A DNA stretch of 60,396 bases from Candidatus Roizmanbacteria bacterium RIFCSPLOWO2_01_FULL_37_16 (GTDB lineage Bacteria > Patescibacteriota > Microgenomatia > UBA1406 > GWC2-37-13), in contig MGAI01000006.1 of NCBI GenBank assembly GCA_001789695.1, forward strand, positions 1 through 60,396, given 5' to 3'. The notes below the pieces were generated by a model. That model saw only the letters and a list, made by a program, of their open reading frames with translations. It made no database searches and was not told the origin of the DNA. Positions 41,680 through 51,316 of this stretch are shown here, one piece after another. The translations under genes and the position numbers were made by a program. Numbering within the stretch: position 1 is the first letter of the stretch; every line of letters begins with the position of its first letter.

Positions 41680-42336
41680 ATGAGGTCAAAAGTCACTCCA
41701 ATCCAGCGATCGCTTAATCTTTGGGCGGTCATTCTTATTATCTGGGCTATTTATAGGGCAAAGTTTAGATTTCCGGAGTGGATCGATGAATTTATTGCCA
41801 AACCCGCCGTTTTTATATTCCCAGTCTATTATTACATTAAAAAAATTGAGAAAAAACCTTTTTTCTCTTCAATCGGTCTTAAGTTCAAATTTTCGTTTTT
41901 AGATTTTTTAATAGTTATTATAGTTGGAGGGATTTTTACATTAAGCGCTGTGATGGCTAATATAGTTAAATTTAAAGAGTTTATATTTTTAAAACAGCCA
42001 TTTAGTTTAGAAAATCTCGCTTTTATTGCTGTCTTAGCTTTAGCTACTGGGATTTCAGAAGAAATACTGTCGCGGGGTTTTATACTTAAACGTCTTTATG
42101 AAGAATCAAAAAATATCTACACATCATCTTTTTTTGCGAGTATATTATTTTTCTTTCTTCATGTTCCTATTCTATTTACCAATGTGAAACTTACAGGTAA
42201 CACCCTTTTAATGGTTTTGACGACCGATATGATATTGAGTTTAGTCAATTCTTTTGCTTTTTTAGAAAGAAGAAATCTAATCGTTCCAATTCTAATTCAT
42301 ACTTTTTATAATCTTTCAATAATTTTATTCATCTGA
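41680..42336 (+). CDS. CPBP-family intramembrane metalloprotease
   Basis: 218 residues with about six hydrophobic segments. The three motifs of the Rce1/CAAX-protease-like family are present: EEILSRGF (E-E-x3-R), FFFLHV (F-x3-H) and HTFYN (H-x3-N). Members process prenylated proteins or bacteriocin-related peptides; the substrate is unknown here. Confidence 0.85.
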   Translation: MRSKVTPIQRSLNLWAVILIIWAIYRAKFRFPEWIDEFIAKPAVFIFPVYYYIKKIEKKPFFSSIGLKFKFSFLDFLIVIIVGGIFTLSAVMANIVKFKEFIFLKQPFSLENLAFIAVLALATGISEEILSRGFILKRLYEESKNIYTSSFFASILFFFLHVPILFTNVKLTGNTLLMVLTTDMILSLVNSFAFLERRNLIVPILIHTFYNLSIILFI

Positions 42337-42337
42337 G

Positions 42338-42393
42338 CGTGGGACATAATTCCCACGTTCATCCTGAGCGAGCGTAGCGAGTCGAAAGATCTC
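42338..42393. repeat. Hairpin plus partial palindromic element
   Basis: GCGTGGG...CCCACG (42338-42358) forms a stem directly after the CPBP stop. It is followed by a partial GTCAT-family sequence (TCATCCTGAGCGAGCGTAGC). It separates convergent genes and may serve as a two-way transcription end, though T-runs are poor. Confidence 0.5.
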
Positions 42394-42394
42394 A

Positions 42395-44014
42395 TTAGTT
42401 TACCTCATATATCCAGAAAATTTCTTCTGTGCCGACTTTAATTTTTTTTATCTTGTTTAGTACCTCTTGGCTGGTATCATTAAAACCTTCCGGATACCCT
42501 ATAAATACAGATCTTCTTAATTTCGGATCGAATTTAAAGTTAAATTCGAATTTGTCAAATTTTCCAATCTGTCCGAATCCGTACTCGTCAGGTGCAGATA
42601 TTTTTGCTTGTTTTTGATAGCCGGTAGGATCAAAAGGCCAGAAATAAAGAAAGAATATATAGGGTTGTCCGTGTCTATCCGTAATATAAAATTTGTCATA
42701 TTTGTCGTAGTTTTGCTTTACATAGTCGACAAGTTCTTTGTAACCACACTGCCAGGATCTTATCGTCATAGCTCTTTTTGGATAATGGTTGAAGTACAGA
42801 TCCCAAACATTTAATTTAAAAAAAGCAAATATTAGAAATAAGAATAGCAACAATGATTTTTGGAGTTTCCAATGGGAAGATAATAGATATATATGAAATA
42901 TTCCGTAGGCAATAATCAGAAGAATTGGAAATAAAATTATATATGTCCTGATAAGAGAAGCGTCTTGCCAGGTTAGAGCGTTGTTGATTGGAGAAATAAA
43001 AAAAATAAATAAAAGTAGAAGGCGAAATTTTTCCTTATTTTTAAATAGATAATATAATCCAATAAAAAAGAATATATATTCTAGAGGTGTTATTAGTCCT
43101 AAATTAGAAAAACCAAATCTCCAGTTACTGTCCCCAGAAACCGCCAAAAATTCAGGCGAGAGTTGAAGGATATACCTTTTAAATATTTCTTGGGCAGATT
43201 CTACTAATTTATTGTGAAGCAATCGATTTGGATGTTCAGCAAGGTATTCGGTAAGACGGAGTTGAAATCCCGAGCTTTTGAAAAAGGCTAAGTTTTGGAT
43301 TCTGTTTAGGCTATATCGAATATCCGGATAGATTGCAATAATTCCAATAATTCCCAAAAAAGCAAGGTAACCGAAATACTTTTTTACTGACTTACCCGAA
43401 TCTTTTTTCCAGAGAAGAACGACTTCATATAAAATAATGAAAAACAGATAGACTCTTCCATTTTGATATGAGTACGAAGATCCCAATAAACTCAAATTTG
43501 CAAATAAAAAATAGTATATTGAGTTAGTTTTTATATATTTAACCAAGAATAAAAGCATAAGTAGGATAAAAAAAGCACTTAGAACTCCTTCATGTGCATG
43601 TCTGGATAAGATATATATACCAGGACTTAAAGAAGTTAAAAAAGATGAAAGGAGGGCAATTTTCTCATTATTAAATAGTTCTTTTGTAATAAAGAATATG
43701 AGAGGAATGAAACTGATGCCGATTACAATATTTAACGCCCTGGTTGAGAAATCATTTAGCCCAAACAAGGCCACAAACGGGACCGATAGATAAGTATACA
43801 AAGGTAGCTTATAGTCTTCAAAAGACTTAAATCGAAGCGGTAAAAATGCTCCATACTCATCTTTTCCTGTCTTTAAGATAGAATAGGCATTGTAGCCAAA
43901 AGCTGCTTCATCAGCGTTGATACAGGGCGGAATTTGATTAATCCTATAAAAATGTAAAAAAACAGAAATCAGAGTGAATATGGCCAAAAGTGTAGCAATA
44001 ATTTTTTTATTCAT
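42395..44014 (-). CDS. GT-C membrane glycosyltransferase (GT39/ArnT-like)
   Basis: 539 residues with about eleven membrane helices. The first outer loop has NADEAAFGYNAYSILKTGKD, the acidic (D-E) catalytic-type motif of polyprenyl-phosphate-sugar transferases, followed by DYKLPLYTYLSVPF and the FSTRALN segment. It adds a sugar from a lipid carrier on the outer side of the membrane; acceptor unknown. Last gene of a six-gene minus-strand operon with 4-nt overlaps. Confidence 0.8.
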   Translation of the reverse strand: MNKKIIATLLAIFTLISVFLHFYRINQIPPCINADEAAFGYNAYSILKTGKDEYGAFLPLRFKSFEDYKLPLYTYLSVPFVALFGLNDFSTRALNIVIGISFIPLIFFITKELFNNEKIALLSSFLTSLSPGIYILSRHAHEGVLSAFFILLMLLFLVKYIKTNSIYYFLFANLSLLGSSYSYQNGRVYLFFIILYEVVLLWKKDSGKSVKKYFGYLAFLGIIGIIAIYPDIRYSLNRIQNLAFFKSSGFQLRLTEYLAEHPNRLLHNKLVESAQEIFKRYILQLSPEFLAVSGDSNWRFGFSNLGLITPLEYIFFFIGLYYLFKNKEKFRLLLLFIFFISPINNALTWQDASLIRTYIILFPILLIIAYGIFHIYLLSSHWKLQKSLLLFLFLIFAFFKLNVWDLYFNHYPKRAMTIRSWQCGYKELVDYVKQNYDKYDKFYITDRHGQPYIFFLYFWPFDPTGYQKQAKISAPDEYGFGQIGKFDKFEFNFKFDPKLRRSVFIGYPEGFNDTSQEVLNKIKKIKVGTEEIFWIYEVN

Positions 44015-44910
44015 AGGGAGAAAGAAGCTAAAATTTTTTTATCTCTCTCTTTTCTATCTTTGTTAGTTAGTTTGCGTCTCGTGATTATTGCCGGTAAATC
44101 CTTTACAGCCTGGAAAAATCCTCTCAGAAAATTTGACTGTCTTTTTACTATAGAATAATACAGCAAATTATAAAAAAGAAGCAAAAAATGCTTTAGTAAC
44201 AAGTTAAGGTCGCTAATATTTTTCCAGACAAAAATAAATTGATTTCTAAAAGCAATGGTTTGAATAAATTTCCTAGAAAAATATTTTCCAATTGTTGATT
44301 CATGGTGATGTTCTACAAGAATTTTGGGATCGAATAAGATTTTAAAACCTTTTATCCAAGCCTGATAGGAAAGATCAATGTCTTCCCAGTAGAAAGGAGC
44401 ATAGATCGGGTCGAAACCTCCAAGCTGCAAAAATTTGTTTTTATCAATTAAGCAAGCACCACCTTCTGCCCAAGCAGAATAGCCGAATTTCAAATTCTTA
44501 GCTTTTGCGTGAAATATCAGTCCCCTTTTCCAATAAAGTATGTTTTTTCCAACGATAGAGTTATCTTTTTCCTTTTGGGCAAAACTCACCGCGAATAGCA
44601 ATGGATATTTTTCAAAAAGATAAGTGGCCTTTTTGAAACTGTCATCAAGAAGTAATACATCGTCATTTATTAACATTACATATTTTTTTGTTGCCATTCT
44701 CACTCCTTTATTTATACTTTGAGCGAAACCAAGATTGCTGTTGTTTTCTAATAGTCTTATATTTTTAAATTCTTTTAGATCGTTTTTTAGGCTTTCTTTA
44801 GGATTGTCATTTACAATTATTACTTCACATCCACTGAAAAATTTTATATTCATTCGAGTATTGCTTAAAAATTGTTTATTCATATAGGTCGGAATGATGA
44901 TTGAGATCAT
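44011..44910 (-). CDS. GT2 glycosyltransferase (rhamnosyltransferase-like)
   Basis: 299 residues, GT-A fold. N-terminal ISIIIPTYM, nucleotide-sugar site ending INDDV (DxD-type), and the acceptor region WEDIDLSYQAWIKGF. The WEDID motif and length fit the rhamnosyltransferase-like wbbL group. A clear AAAGGAGA lies 9 nt before its start. Cytoplasmic face, building a glycan on a lipid carrier. Confidence 0.85.
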   Translation of the reverse strand: MISIIIPTYMNKQFLSNTRMNIKFFSGCEVIIVNDNPKESLKNDLKEFKNIRLLENNSNLGFAQSINKGVRMATKKYVMLINDDVLLLDDSFKKATYLFEKYPLLFAVSFAQKEKDNSIVGKNILYWKRGLIFHAKAKNLKFGYSAWAEGGACLIDKNKFLQLGGFDPIYAPFYWEDIDLSYQAWIKGFKILFDPKILVEHHHESTIGKYFSRKFIQTIAFRNQFIFVWKNISDLNLLLKHFLLLFYNLLYYSIVKRQSNFLRGFFQAVKDLPAIITRRKLTNKDRKERDKKILASFSL

Positions 44911-46070
44911 AAAATTATCTCCTTTACTCTTTTCTTAAATACTTTATAACTAAAATTATCCAGCACAAACTGTTTGGCGCGTCTTTTAATTTGAGTTTGG
45001 AGAGTTGTATTTGAGAGAATAGAGGATAGTTTAGCCATAAGTTCTTCTTGAGAATTAAAAAGGAATCCAGTGCTACCATCGCTCACTATCTCTTTCAAAC
45101 CTCCGGCGTTGTAGCAAAATGTCAGGCAGCCACTTGCCATAGCCTCAAGTGGGGCAATTCCTAGATGTTCGACTTGTTCTGGATTTTTATTTTCGTCAAC
45201 GCCAAACCCTGTCATATGTACATAGATTAAAGATTTACGATAAAGATTTAATAATTCAGTATAGGTAACATTTGTTTTAAGTATCACTCCAGAATTACTT
45301 TCAATCGTAGACTTAAGTTTGTAAAAGTATGCTTTATCCTCTTGTTTTAGTCCACCGGCAATAATTAGTCTAAAGTTTTTGAACTTATGATTAACTTGTT
45401 TTAATTTGTTGAACAAATCTATAAGGATAGATTGTTTTTTTGAATGAAGTTGGTTATAAAATCTTCCAACACTCAAAATGATATTTTCTTTGATTAAATC
45501 CTTTAAATCTATATCGATAAAATCATGATTTAGGTAAGGATATATAACTTCAGATTCGATACCCCATTTTTTTAACCAACTCTGAGTATAGTAAGAATTT
45601 GAGATAAAGCGAAAGTTAGCTGTTTTTAATTTATTAAAGAGAGATCTTTGATAAAGATTTATATTTGGAACCATACAAAAGACAAAATTTTTCTTAGCCG
45701 ATGAAAAAAAATAACTTCCGTCTGTTACGTAAAAGAAAATATCAAAATTTTTAAGTATTTTTAACACATTGTCATTTCGAACAAAGTGAGAAATCCAGCG
45801 ACCAAAGGGAGCGTAAAAGCGCTTCGCTAGATTTCTCGGTCGCTTCGCTTCCTCGAAATGACTAGTAGGCGTGAAGAAATCGGGTAAAAACTTTAATTTA
45901 TTAATATATTGAAGTCGGAAACGATTTTCTATTTGATTTTGCAGGTTTTTGTTCCAAAAAATATTTATTTCAAATCCTTCATCTTCTAAAGCTTTTAAAA
46001 TTGAAAGAAGGTGTTTTTCGCCACCACCAAGAGTATCAAGATAAGGGTCGTATAGAGCGACTTTTTTCAT
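44907..46070 (-). CDS. GT4-type glycosyltransferase
   Basis: 387 residues, GT-B fold. GGGEKHLLSIL near the N-terminus, and the donor-binding EHLGIAPLEAMASGC in the second half. A palindromic repeat (45771-45862) is inserted in frame, adding about 30 residues (TSHFEEAKRP...SHFVRNDN) between the N-terminal strands. Overlaps its neighbours by 35 nt and 4 nt. Confidence 0.85.
   Translation of the reverse strand: MKKVALYDPYLDTLGGGEKHLLSILKALEDEGFEINIFWNKNLQNQIENRFRLQYINKLKFLPDFFTPTSHFEEAKRPRNLAKRFYAPFGRWISHFVRNDNVLKILKNFDIFFYVTDGSYFFSSAKKNFVFCMVPNINLYQRSLFNKLKTANFRFISNSYYTQSWLKKWGIESEVIYPYLNHDFIDIDLKDLIKENIILSVGRFYNQLHSKKQSILIDLFNKLKQVNHKFKNFRLIIAGGLKQEDKAYFYKLKSTIESNSGVILKTNVTYTELLNLYRKSLIYVHMTGFGVDENKNPEQVEHLGIAPLEAMASGCLTFCYNAGGLKEIVSDGSTGFLFNSQEELMAKLSSILSNTTLQTQIKRRAKQFVLDNFSYKVFKKRVKEIIL
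45771..45862. repeat. Palindromic element inserted in the GT4 gene
   Basis: Perfect 10-bp ends GTCATTTCGA and TCGAAATGAC, with internal AGCGCTTCGCT-type symmetry. The reading frame passes through without a stop. Confidence 0.8.
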
Positions 46071-46845
46071 ATAGATAAATATATGTTATTGTTTTGGAGA
46101 AAGCTTGATAGATAGATTCAATTATACCAAGTTCGCCATCTATAAATCCTAAATTCTTAATAAGCCTTCTATTTAATTCTCCCAAAAATTTTCTAAAAAA
46201 AGTCATAGTTGAAACATTTTTATGAAACTTAAGAAGTAAATCTGACTCAATGTCTTCAAAAATGATTGTTTTTTTAACCATTGATTCCAAATCACCGTGG
46301 AAATAGTGAATAAGTGGATTTTTTAAATATCCCGTTTTTCCAGTGAAAAGAGGAGTAGAGTGGATTTCCTTTGGCCAGGATTTAAAACAATTTTTATTGA
46401 TTAATCGTATTTGATAATCAGGCCACCATCCTCCGTATTTCAACCACTTAATTTTACCAAAGATATTCTTTCGAGGAATTTTAAATGCAGTGATATTAGA
46501 TACTGGATACTGGATATTGGATTTTTTTTGACTATTATCTAATATCGAATATCTAATTTCCTGACTTAGTTCTGGCGTTACTCTCTCATCAGCGTCTAGT
46601 ATCAAGACCCATTCAGTCTCAGCTTTTCTAATTCCAAATTCTCTGGTGGGTTCAACATATCTTGTAAAAGTAAAACTATAAACAATCACCCCCATTTTTT
46701 TAGCCAGAGAAACTGTTTGATCAGTGCTTTTCATATCAACGAGAACTATCTCTGAAGTCAATGATTTAAGAGATTCAATGCAAGCTTGAATATTTTTTTC
46801 TTCATTATGAGTGTAGATGATTACTGTTAATTTTTGCTTATTCAT
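46036..46845 (-). CDS. GT2 glycosyltransferase (WaaE/KdtX-like)
   Basis: 269 residues. YTHNEEKNIQACIESL and ILDADERVTPEL (donor and metal site) with GWWPDYQIRLINK are the marks of the LPS core glucosyltransferase-like subfamily. An in-frame AT-rich repeat (46493-46560) adds QKKSNIQYPVSN. The truncated gene at the right edge of the window is a relative (RWWPDYQLRLFKK). Confidence 0.85.
   Translation of the reverse strand: MNKQKLTVIIYTHNEEKNIQACIESLKSLTSEIVLVDMKSTDQTVSLAKKMGVIVYSFTFTRYVEPTREFGIRKAETEWVLILDADERVTPELSQEIRYSILDNSQKKSNIQYPVSNITAFKIPRKNIFGKIKWLKYGGWWPDYQIRLINKNCFKSWPKEIHSTPLFTGKTGYLKNPLIHYFHGDLESMVKKTIIFEDIESDLLLKFHKNVSTMTFFRKFLGELNRRLIKNLGFIDGELGIIESIYQAFSKTITYIYLYEKSRSIRPLS
46493..46560. 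repeat. AT-rich repeat inserted in the GT2 gene
   Basis: Tandem GATACTGGATACTGGATATTGG words followed, after a T-run, by CTAATATCGAATATCTAA, which is a palindrome. It is translated in frame within a loop of the enzyme. Confidence 0.5.
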
Positions 46846-48260
46846 ATTTTTTTAATCTTATACAAAATTATATCTCCGATTTTGTATTTTTGTCTTTTAT
46901 TAAAATATTGTTTACCAAATTGATCTATCTCCCAACTATTCAACTTTGTAATATCTAGGTCGTTAAGTTCAGAAAAAATTAGGAGTATACCCGATGTATT
47001 GTATTCAAATTCAGATTTAGGTAAAAATTTATTTTTAACAAAAAAGAAACGATACTCATGACCGATGGGTACATATATTTTATATTCTTTTGAGTACTGG
47101 ATTATATTAAAAGAATCGTTTTTTTGTACTATTTTATTATCAATAATAAAGTTTACTGCTTTTTCATACTTTTCCGATTTTCTTGGAGAGGTATTGTAGA
47201 TAGTTTTAGGAAAAGAAGATAATTCAAGAAGTAAGACAACTACAAGTAACCATTTATTTTTAGTATTGAGTAGAGTAATAATTGCGATAAAGACAATAAA
47301 AAGAGAAAAGGGAAATAAATAATGTTGTCCAAACTGATAGCGTAGGATTAAAGAATAAATTAGGAATAAAACCAAGATTGACATTATAAAAAACTTCAAT
47401 CTTGTTTCTTTGAGTCTTGGCCAAAGAAGAATAAATAAAGAAAAATAAATTAAAATATTAACGCCTGTCTGTGAAGAAAGATGTTTACCCACAAAGAAGA
47501 TATTTTTTAAAAAGTTTTTATTTCCGGATACTGCATAGGGAATGTTTTTATTTTCAATAAAACTTTGATATGAGCCGATGATGAATGTATTTTTTAACAT
47601 AATGAAATTGTGTCTAAATTCAAAAGCTATAAGCGGTAACAAAGCAACTAAAACTCCAAGGGCTAAATAAATTAAACGGTATCGATTGTGGTTAAATTTA
47701 AGAAAATATAAGAAAGCAATAATAAGTATAGGCAAGTTGACTAAATGAATAGTAATGATTGCTCCCCCCCAAATACCTAGAAGAAATAAACCAATACTTT
47801 TGAAATTTTGAAAATAAAGTAAAGTAAGGAAAATCAAAAGAAGGGGTAAATAGGTTGATCCATTCCAGGGACTTCGGGAAAAAATAAGATAAATTGGTAT
47901 AAATGTAAGAACGAGTACAGCTAATATTGCTGAAATTAAGTCAAATTTTTTACTTGCATAAATGAAGTAAACAAGTAACGCAGCAATAAAAATTAGAAGG
48001 TTAAAAATAAGTAGAGAGTCAATATTTAATTTGGTTAAATAAAAAATTGGTACGAACAAATAGTAATAATAGGGACCTGAATAAATTCCACCAAAACTAA
48101 ATTTTGGACCAATTAAAGTCAATTTGCCTCGAATAATTGTCAGCATATCATAAATATCTCGGGCAAAATCAGGATGAAAATTAAAAGAAGAGAACAATTT
48201 ATAAGAATAGATTAAAGATATTGATAAAAAAATTAAGATAGGAAATATATATTTTTTCAA
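46842..48260 (-). CDS. GT-C-like multipass membrane protein
   Basis: 472 residues, about eleven membrane helices. The first loop reads HPDFARDIYDMLTIIRGKLT followed by GIYSGPYYYYLF, a pattern shared with the next gene upstream (YDQGRDFLKAAEII...GAWYYYLL), so the two are paralogues. The (Y)DxxRD site takes the place of the D-E motif of GT39-type enzymes. Likely a lipid-linked-sugar transferase of the outer membrane face. Confidence 0.7.
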   Translation of the reverse strand: MKKYIFPILIFLSISLIYSYKLFSSFNFHPDFARDIYDMLTIIRGKLTLIGPKFSFGGIYSGPYYYYLFVPIFYLTKLNIDSLLIFNLLIFIAALLVYFIYASKKFDLISAILAVLVLTFIPIYLIFSRSPWNGSTYLPLLLIFLTLLYFQNFKSIGLFLLGIWGGAIITIHLVNLPILIIAFLYFLKFNHNRYRLIYLALGVLVALLPLIAFEFRHNFIMLKNTFIIGSYQSFIENKNIPYAVSGNKNFLKNIFFVGKHLSSQTGVNILIYFSLFILLWPRLKETRLKFFIMSILVLFLIYSLILRYQFGQHYLFPFSLFIVFIAIITLLNTKNKWLLVVVLLLELSSFPKTIYNTSPRKSEKYEKAVNFIIDNKIVQKNDSFNIIQYSKEYKIYVPIGHEYRFFFVKNKFLPKSEFEYNTSGILLIFSELNDLDITKLNSWEIDQFGKQYFNKRQKYKIGDIILYKIKKI

Positions 48261-49753
48261 TTGAGTTCGAAAAGGACAACTTCAATATCATCAATCACAG
48301 TTTCCTTGGCTGTTTTTGCCAGTCTAGGTATATTTTTATTTAACCACTGCGCGCGTCTTTCTTTATTATCGTCGGGTTCAATGATAAACCAACATTTCTC
48401 ATTAACCCAATCTGATTGGGGGGTTGGGATATTTTTAGAAAGTTTTTCATAAAGAAATAAATAATTATACGTATATGGAATAACTGGCGGTGTATAAACT
48501 TTCACACAATAGTTACTCTTTTTGTTTTCGTTTGAATGAATAAAGTAAATTATTTGAGAAAGTTGCTTGAGAGTTCCAAACGAATTAGGTTTAACTTTAA
48601 AATCCTTTAATATACTATTTAGGCTTATAATAAGCAAAATTATAAGTAGATTAATTTTTGCAAAATTAAAAAGAAAGAGATTAATCTTTATATCTATAGT
48701 TAAAGCTAAAGCCAATATTAAAAGGATTAGATATTGAATTCCTTCATAATAATTTTCCCAAAAAAAATCTGTTCTACTTAGGGATGAAAGAAAAAAAAGT
48801 AATGCCGACAACAAAATAAAGAAATGAATAGATTGATAATATTTTTTGATTCTAAATTCAGAGAAAAAGTAAATAAGTAGAATAAAAAAAATGAGGAAAA
48901 CCTTTAAGGCCGTATCATTTAAAAACAAACTATTAAAATATCCATAAAAAAGATTGACCCGTTCTTGCAGTATTTGGCCAAAAGAACGAGAGATTTGAGT
49001 ATTCAAACTCGTTAGGTAAATGAAAAAATTTCTTGTCTGCATGAAATTATTTTTTAATTCAAAAAGAAGGCGAGGAATAAATGGAATTATCAACCCAATT
49101 AAAGCAAACAAAAAATTCTTTTTTTGAAAATATATGCTTCTTAATTTTTTCAAAAAAATGATAAATAAAAGATAAGAAGGAATTAAAAAAAGACCGAAGG
49201 CGAGCTCAAATTCTGTTATAAATCCAACTAGTAGACCGGAAATCAGTAAAAAAAGTTTAAATTTATTAACCTTATCTTCAATTAATAAAAAATTTACAAG
49301 TAAAAAAGCTAAAAAAAAGGGAAGTACAAAAATATTGTTGCCGATGAAAGTCGAAGTAAAAATAAAATACGGCGAGGTAGAAACAATAACAGAAATTATC
49401 AAAGCGACAAGGGGGCCAAAAAATTTTTTAAGAAAATAAGCAAAAAAAAGAAAAGATAAAAGTTGAATAAAAAAGTTAAAATAATAAAATCCTATTGGAG
49501 AGGCCTTAAATATAATAAAGGGGATAAGAAGCAGGTAATAATACCAAGCTCCATGAAAGAGACCTTGAATTCCGGTGGTTGGGCCGATAAAGGTGATGTT
49601 TTTATCGAGGATTATTTCAGCGGCCTTGAGAAAATCCCTGCCTTGGTCATAAGTGTAGCCAACTGTTTGAAAATAAAGAGGTTTTAATCTAAAATAACAG
49701 AAAAGAAAAATGACAAAAGTGAAAAGAGTGGCTCCAATTATCTTTTTGAGCAT
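48257..49753 (-). CDS. GT-C-like multipass membrane protein
   Basis: 498 residues, about twelve membrane helices, paralogous to the following gene. The TYDQGRDFLKAAEIILDKNI loop is the probable catalytic site. First gene of the six-gene operon. Its start region overlaps by 44 nt the start of the divergent gene at 49710; a later start in one of them (for instance GTG 49728 in the other) may be the real arrangement. Confidence 0.7.
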   Translation of the reverse strand: MLKKIIGATLFTFVIFLFCYFRLKPLYFQTVGYTYDQGRDFLKAAEIILDKNITFIGPTTGIQGLFHGAWYYYLLLIPFIIFKASPIGFYYFNFFIQLLSFLFFAYFLKKFFGPLVALIISVIVSTSPYFIFTSTFIGNNIFVLPFFLAFLLVNFLLIEDKVNKFKLFLLISGLLVGFITEFELAFGLFLIPSYLLFIIFLKKLRSIYFQKKNFLFALIGLIIPFIPRLLFELKNNFMQTRNFFIYLTSLNTQISRSFGQILQERVNLFYGYFNSLFLNDTALKVFLIFFILLIYFFSEFRIKKYYQSIHFFILLSALLFFLSSLSRTDFFWENYYEGIQYLILLILALALTIDIKINLFLFNFAKINLLIILLIISLNSILKDFKVKPNSFGTLKQLSQIIYFIHSNENKKSNYCVKVYTPPVIPYTYNYLFLYEKLSKNIPTPQSDWVNEKCWFIIEPDDNKERRAQWLNKNIPRLAKTAKETVIDDIEVVLFELN

Positions 49754-51167
49754 ATTATTTGCATATATCTTCTTTTATCGGTTAGATTATAACACACTCG
49801 AAAGCTTCGATGAGGCTTGGTACGCGTCGATTGCTAGAGAAATTGCAAAAACCGGTGATTTCATGAATTTGGTTTGGAACGGTAAGCCATATTATGACCA
49901 TCCTCCTATGGGATTCTGGCTGATGGCTATTTCTTATAAACTTTTTGGAGTAAATGAATTCGCCACGCGTTTTCCGTCAGCAATTTTGGGTTTGTTTTCG
50001 ATTTATTTAGTTTATAAAATTGGCAGTGAACTCCTGGGAAAGAAAACGTTAGGATTTGCATCCAGTTTAATACTTGGTACGTCGGTTTGGTATGTAATAC
50101 GCGTAAGATCGGGTAATCTTGAATCGGCTTTCATGTTTTTTTATCTTTTGACTCTTTTTCTATCCTTAAAAGCGAAAAAAAATTTTAACTTCTTTCCCTT
50201 AACATTATTAATTTTTGGTGCCCTGATATTAACAAAAACATTAATTGGTTTTTCGGCAGGATTTTTTATTTTGTTTTTTAATATCAGGGAGATACTGAAT
50301 ATTAAGAAAAATTTTGTACTAATTTTTATAGGGTTTTTTTTATTTACCTTATTAGTAGTACCTTGGTACCGTTTACATCTAGAGAAATATCCTGATTTTT
50401 ATCAGTATCATTTTATTCATAAAGGCGCAAGAGATAAAACTTTAAATTCCTATTTTCAACTTAAATTAGAGCAACCCTTGTTTTATATTCATATGGGTAT
50501 GAGAAAGTGGTATAGGTTGTGGCAGATTAGTTTGCCTCTTGTAATTTTTAATTGCTTACTCATTTTTTTTAAAAAAAAGAAAAAACAGGCAAGAGAATTA
50601 CTTAAAATTAATATCTTTCTAATTCTTTGGAATTTTATTATCCTTTACCCTTTTCTTACTTCAGAACAAACAGAGCTTTGGCACTTAATTCCCACCTACT
50701 TACCTATGGCTTTTTTAATTCCCCAAGGTTTCTACTATTCGGGTCAGACTTTTTTTGACTTGATTTTTAAAAAAACTAAATATGAATTTATCTTTAACAT
50801 ATTTTTTTTACTAGGAGTAATATATTTAGCCGGTGTTCAAATCTTTAATTTTCGGAAAGAAGTATTTCCCCAATCAAAATATGAAACAGATCAAGTCGAT
50901 ATCGTCAGGAAAGTATTAAAATACAATAAAAAGATCTTCTTAGATATAGATTATTTACCTGTTGCGGTTTTTTATTCTGGGAGAAAAATAGAGACATTGA
51001 TATATGAAGCAAGCGGAGAGGCAACATTTGCAAGATTATTCGAGACGGATGGCGGAAATGTGGTAGGAATAACAAAAAATTGGGTAATAGAAGATTTAGA
51101 AAAAAAGAAATTCCCTTTTAAACTATTAGAAAAAAATAATACCTATTCGATAATCTCAAAACTATAA
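49710..51167 (+). CDS. GT39-type dolichol-phosphate-sugar transferase family protein
   Basis: 485 residues, about ten membrane helices. SFDEAWYASIAREIAKTGDF and YYDHPPMGFWL are the diagnostic PMT/ArnT loop motifs. Likely transfers a sugar from an undecaprenyl or dolichyl carrier to a lipid or protein. Divergent from the operon to its left, with overlapping starts. Confidence 0.85.
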   Translation: MTKVKRVAPIIFLSILFAYIFFYRLDYNTLESFDEAWYASIAREIAKTGDFMNLVWNGKPYYDHPPMGFWLMAISYKLFGVNEFATRFPSAILGLFSIYLVYKIGSELLGKKTLGFASSLILGTSVWYVIRVRSGNLESAFMFFYLLTLFLSLKAKKNFNFFPLTLLIFGALILTKTLIGFSAGFFILFFNIREILNIKKNFVLIFIGFFLFTLLVVPWYRLHLEKYPDFYQYHFIHKGARDKTLNSYFQLKLEQPLFYIHMGMRKWYRLWQISLPLVIFNCLLIFFKKKKKQARELLKINIFLILWNFIILYPFLTSEQTELWHLIPTYLPMAFLIPQGFYYSGQTFFDLIFKKTKYEFIFNIFFLLGVIYLAGVQIFNFRKEVFPQSKYETDQVDIVRKVLKYNKKIFLDIDYLPVAVFYSGRKIETLIYEASGEATFARLFETDGGNVVGITKNWVIEDLEKKKFPFKLLEKNNTYSIISKL

Positions 51168-51217
51168 GCAAAGCTTGAAGTTTTTTCAAAACTATAAGCA
51201 GGAATTTCGCACCTTTT

Positions 51218-51304
51218 GTCATCCTGAATCCGTTCGCTATCGCTCAGGACTATAGCTCGTTTCAGGATCTGATCCCGATTAAATCGGGATAAATTCAACA
51301 TGAC
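51218..51304. repeat. GTCAT...ATGAC palindromic element
   Basis: Starts GTCATCCTGAATCC and ends ATTCAACATGAC, with an inner TCCCGATTAAATCGGGA hairpin. Fills the gap between two glycosyltransferase genes and ends 12 nt before ATG 51317. Confidence 0.7.
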
Positions 51305-51316
51305 AGTCTAAGTTAT

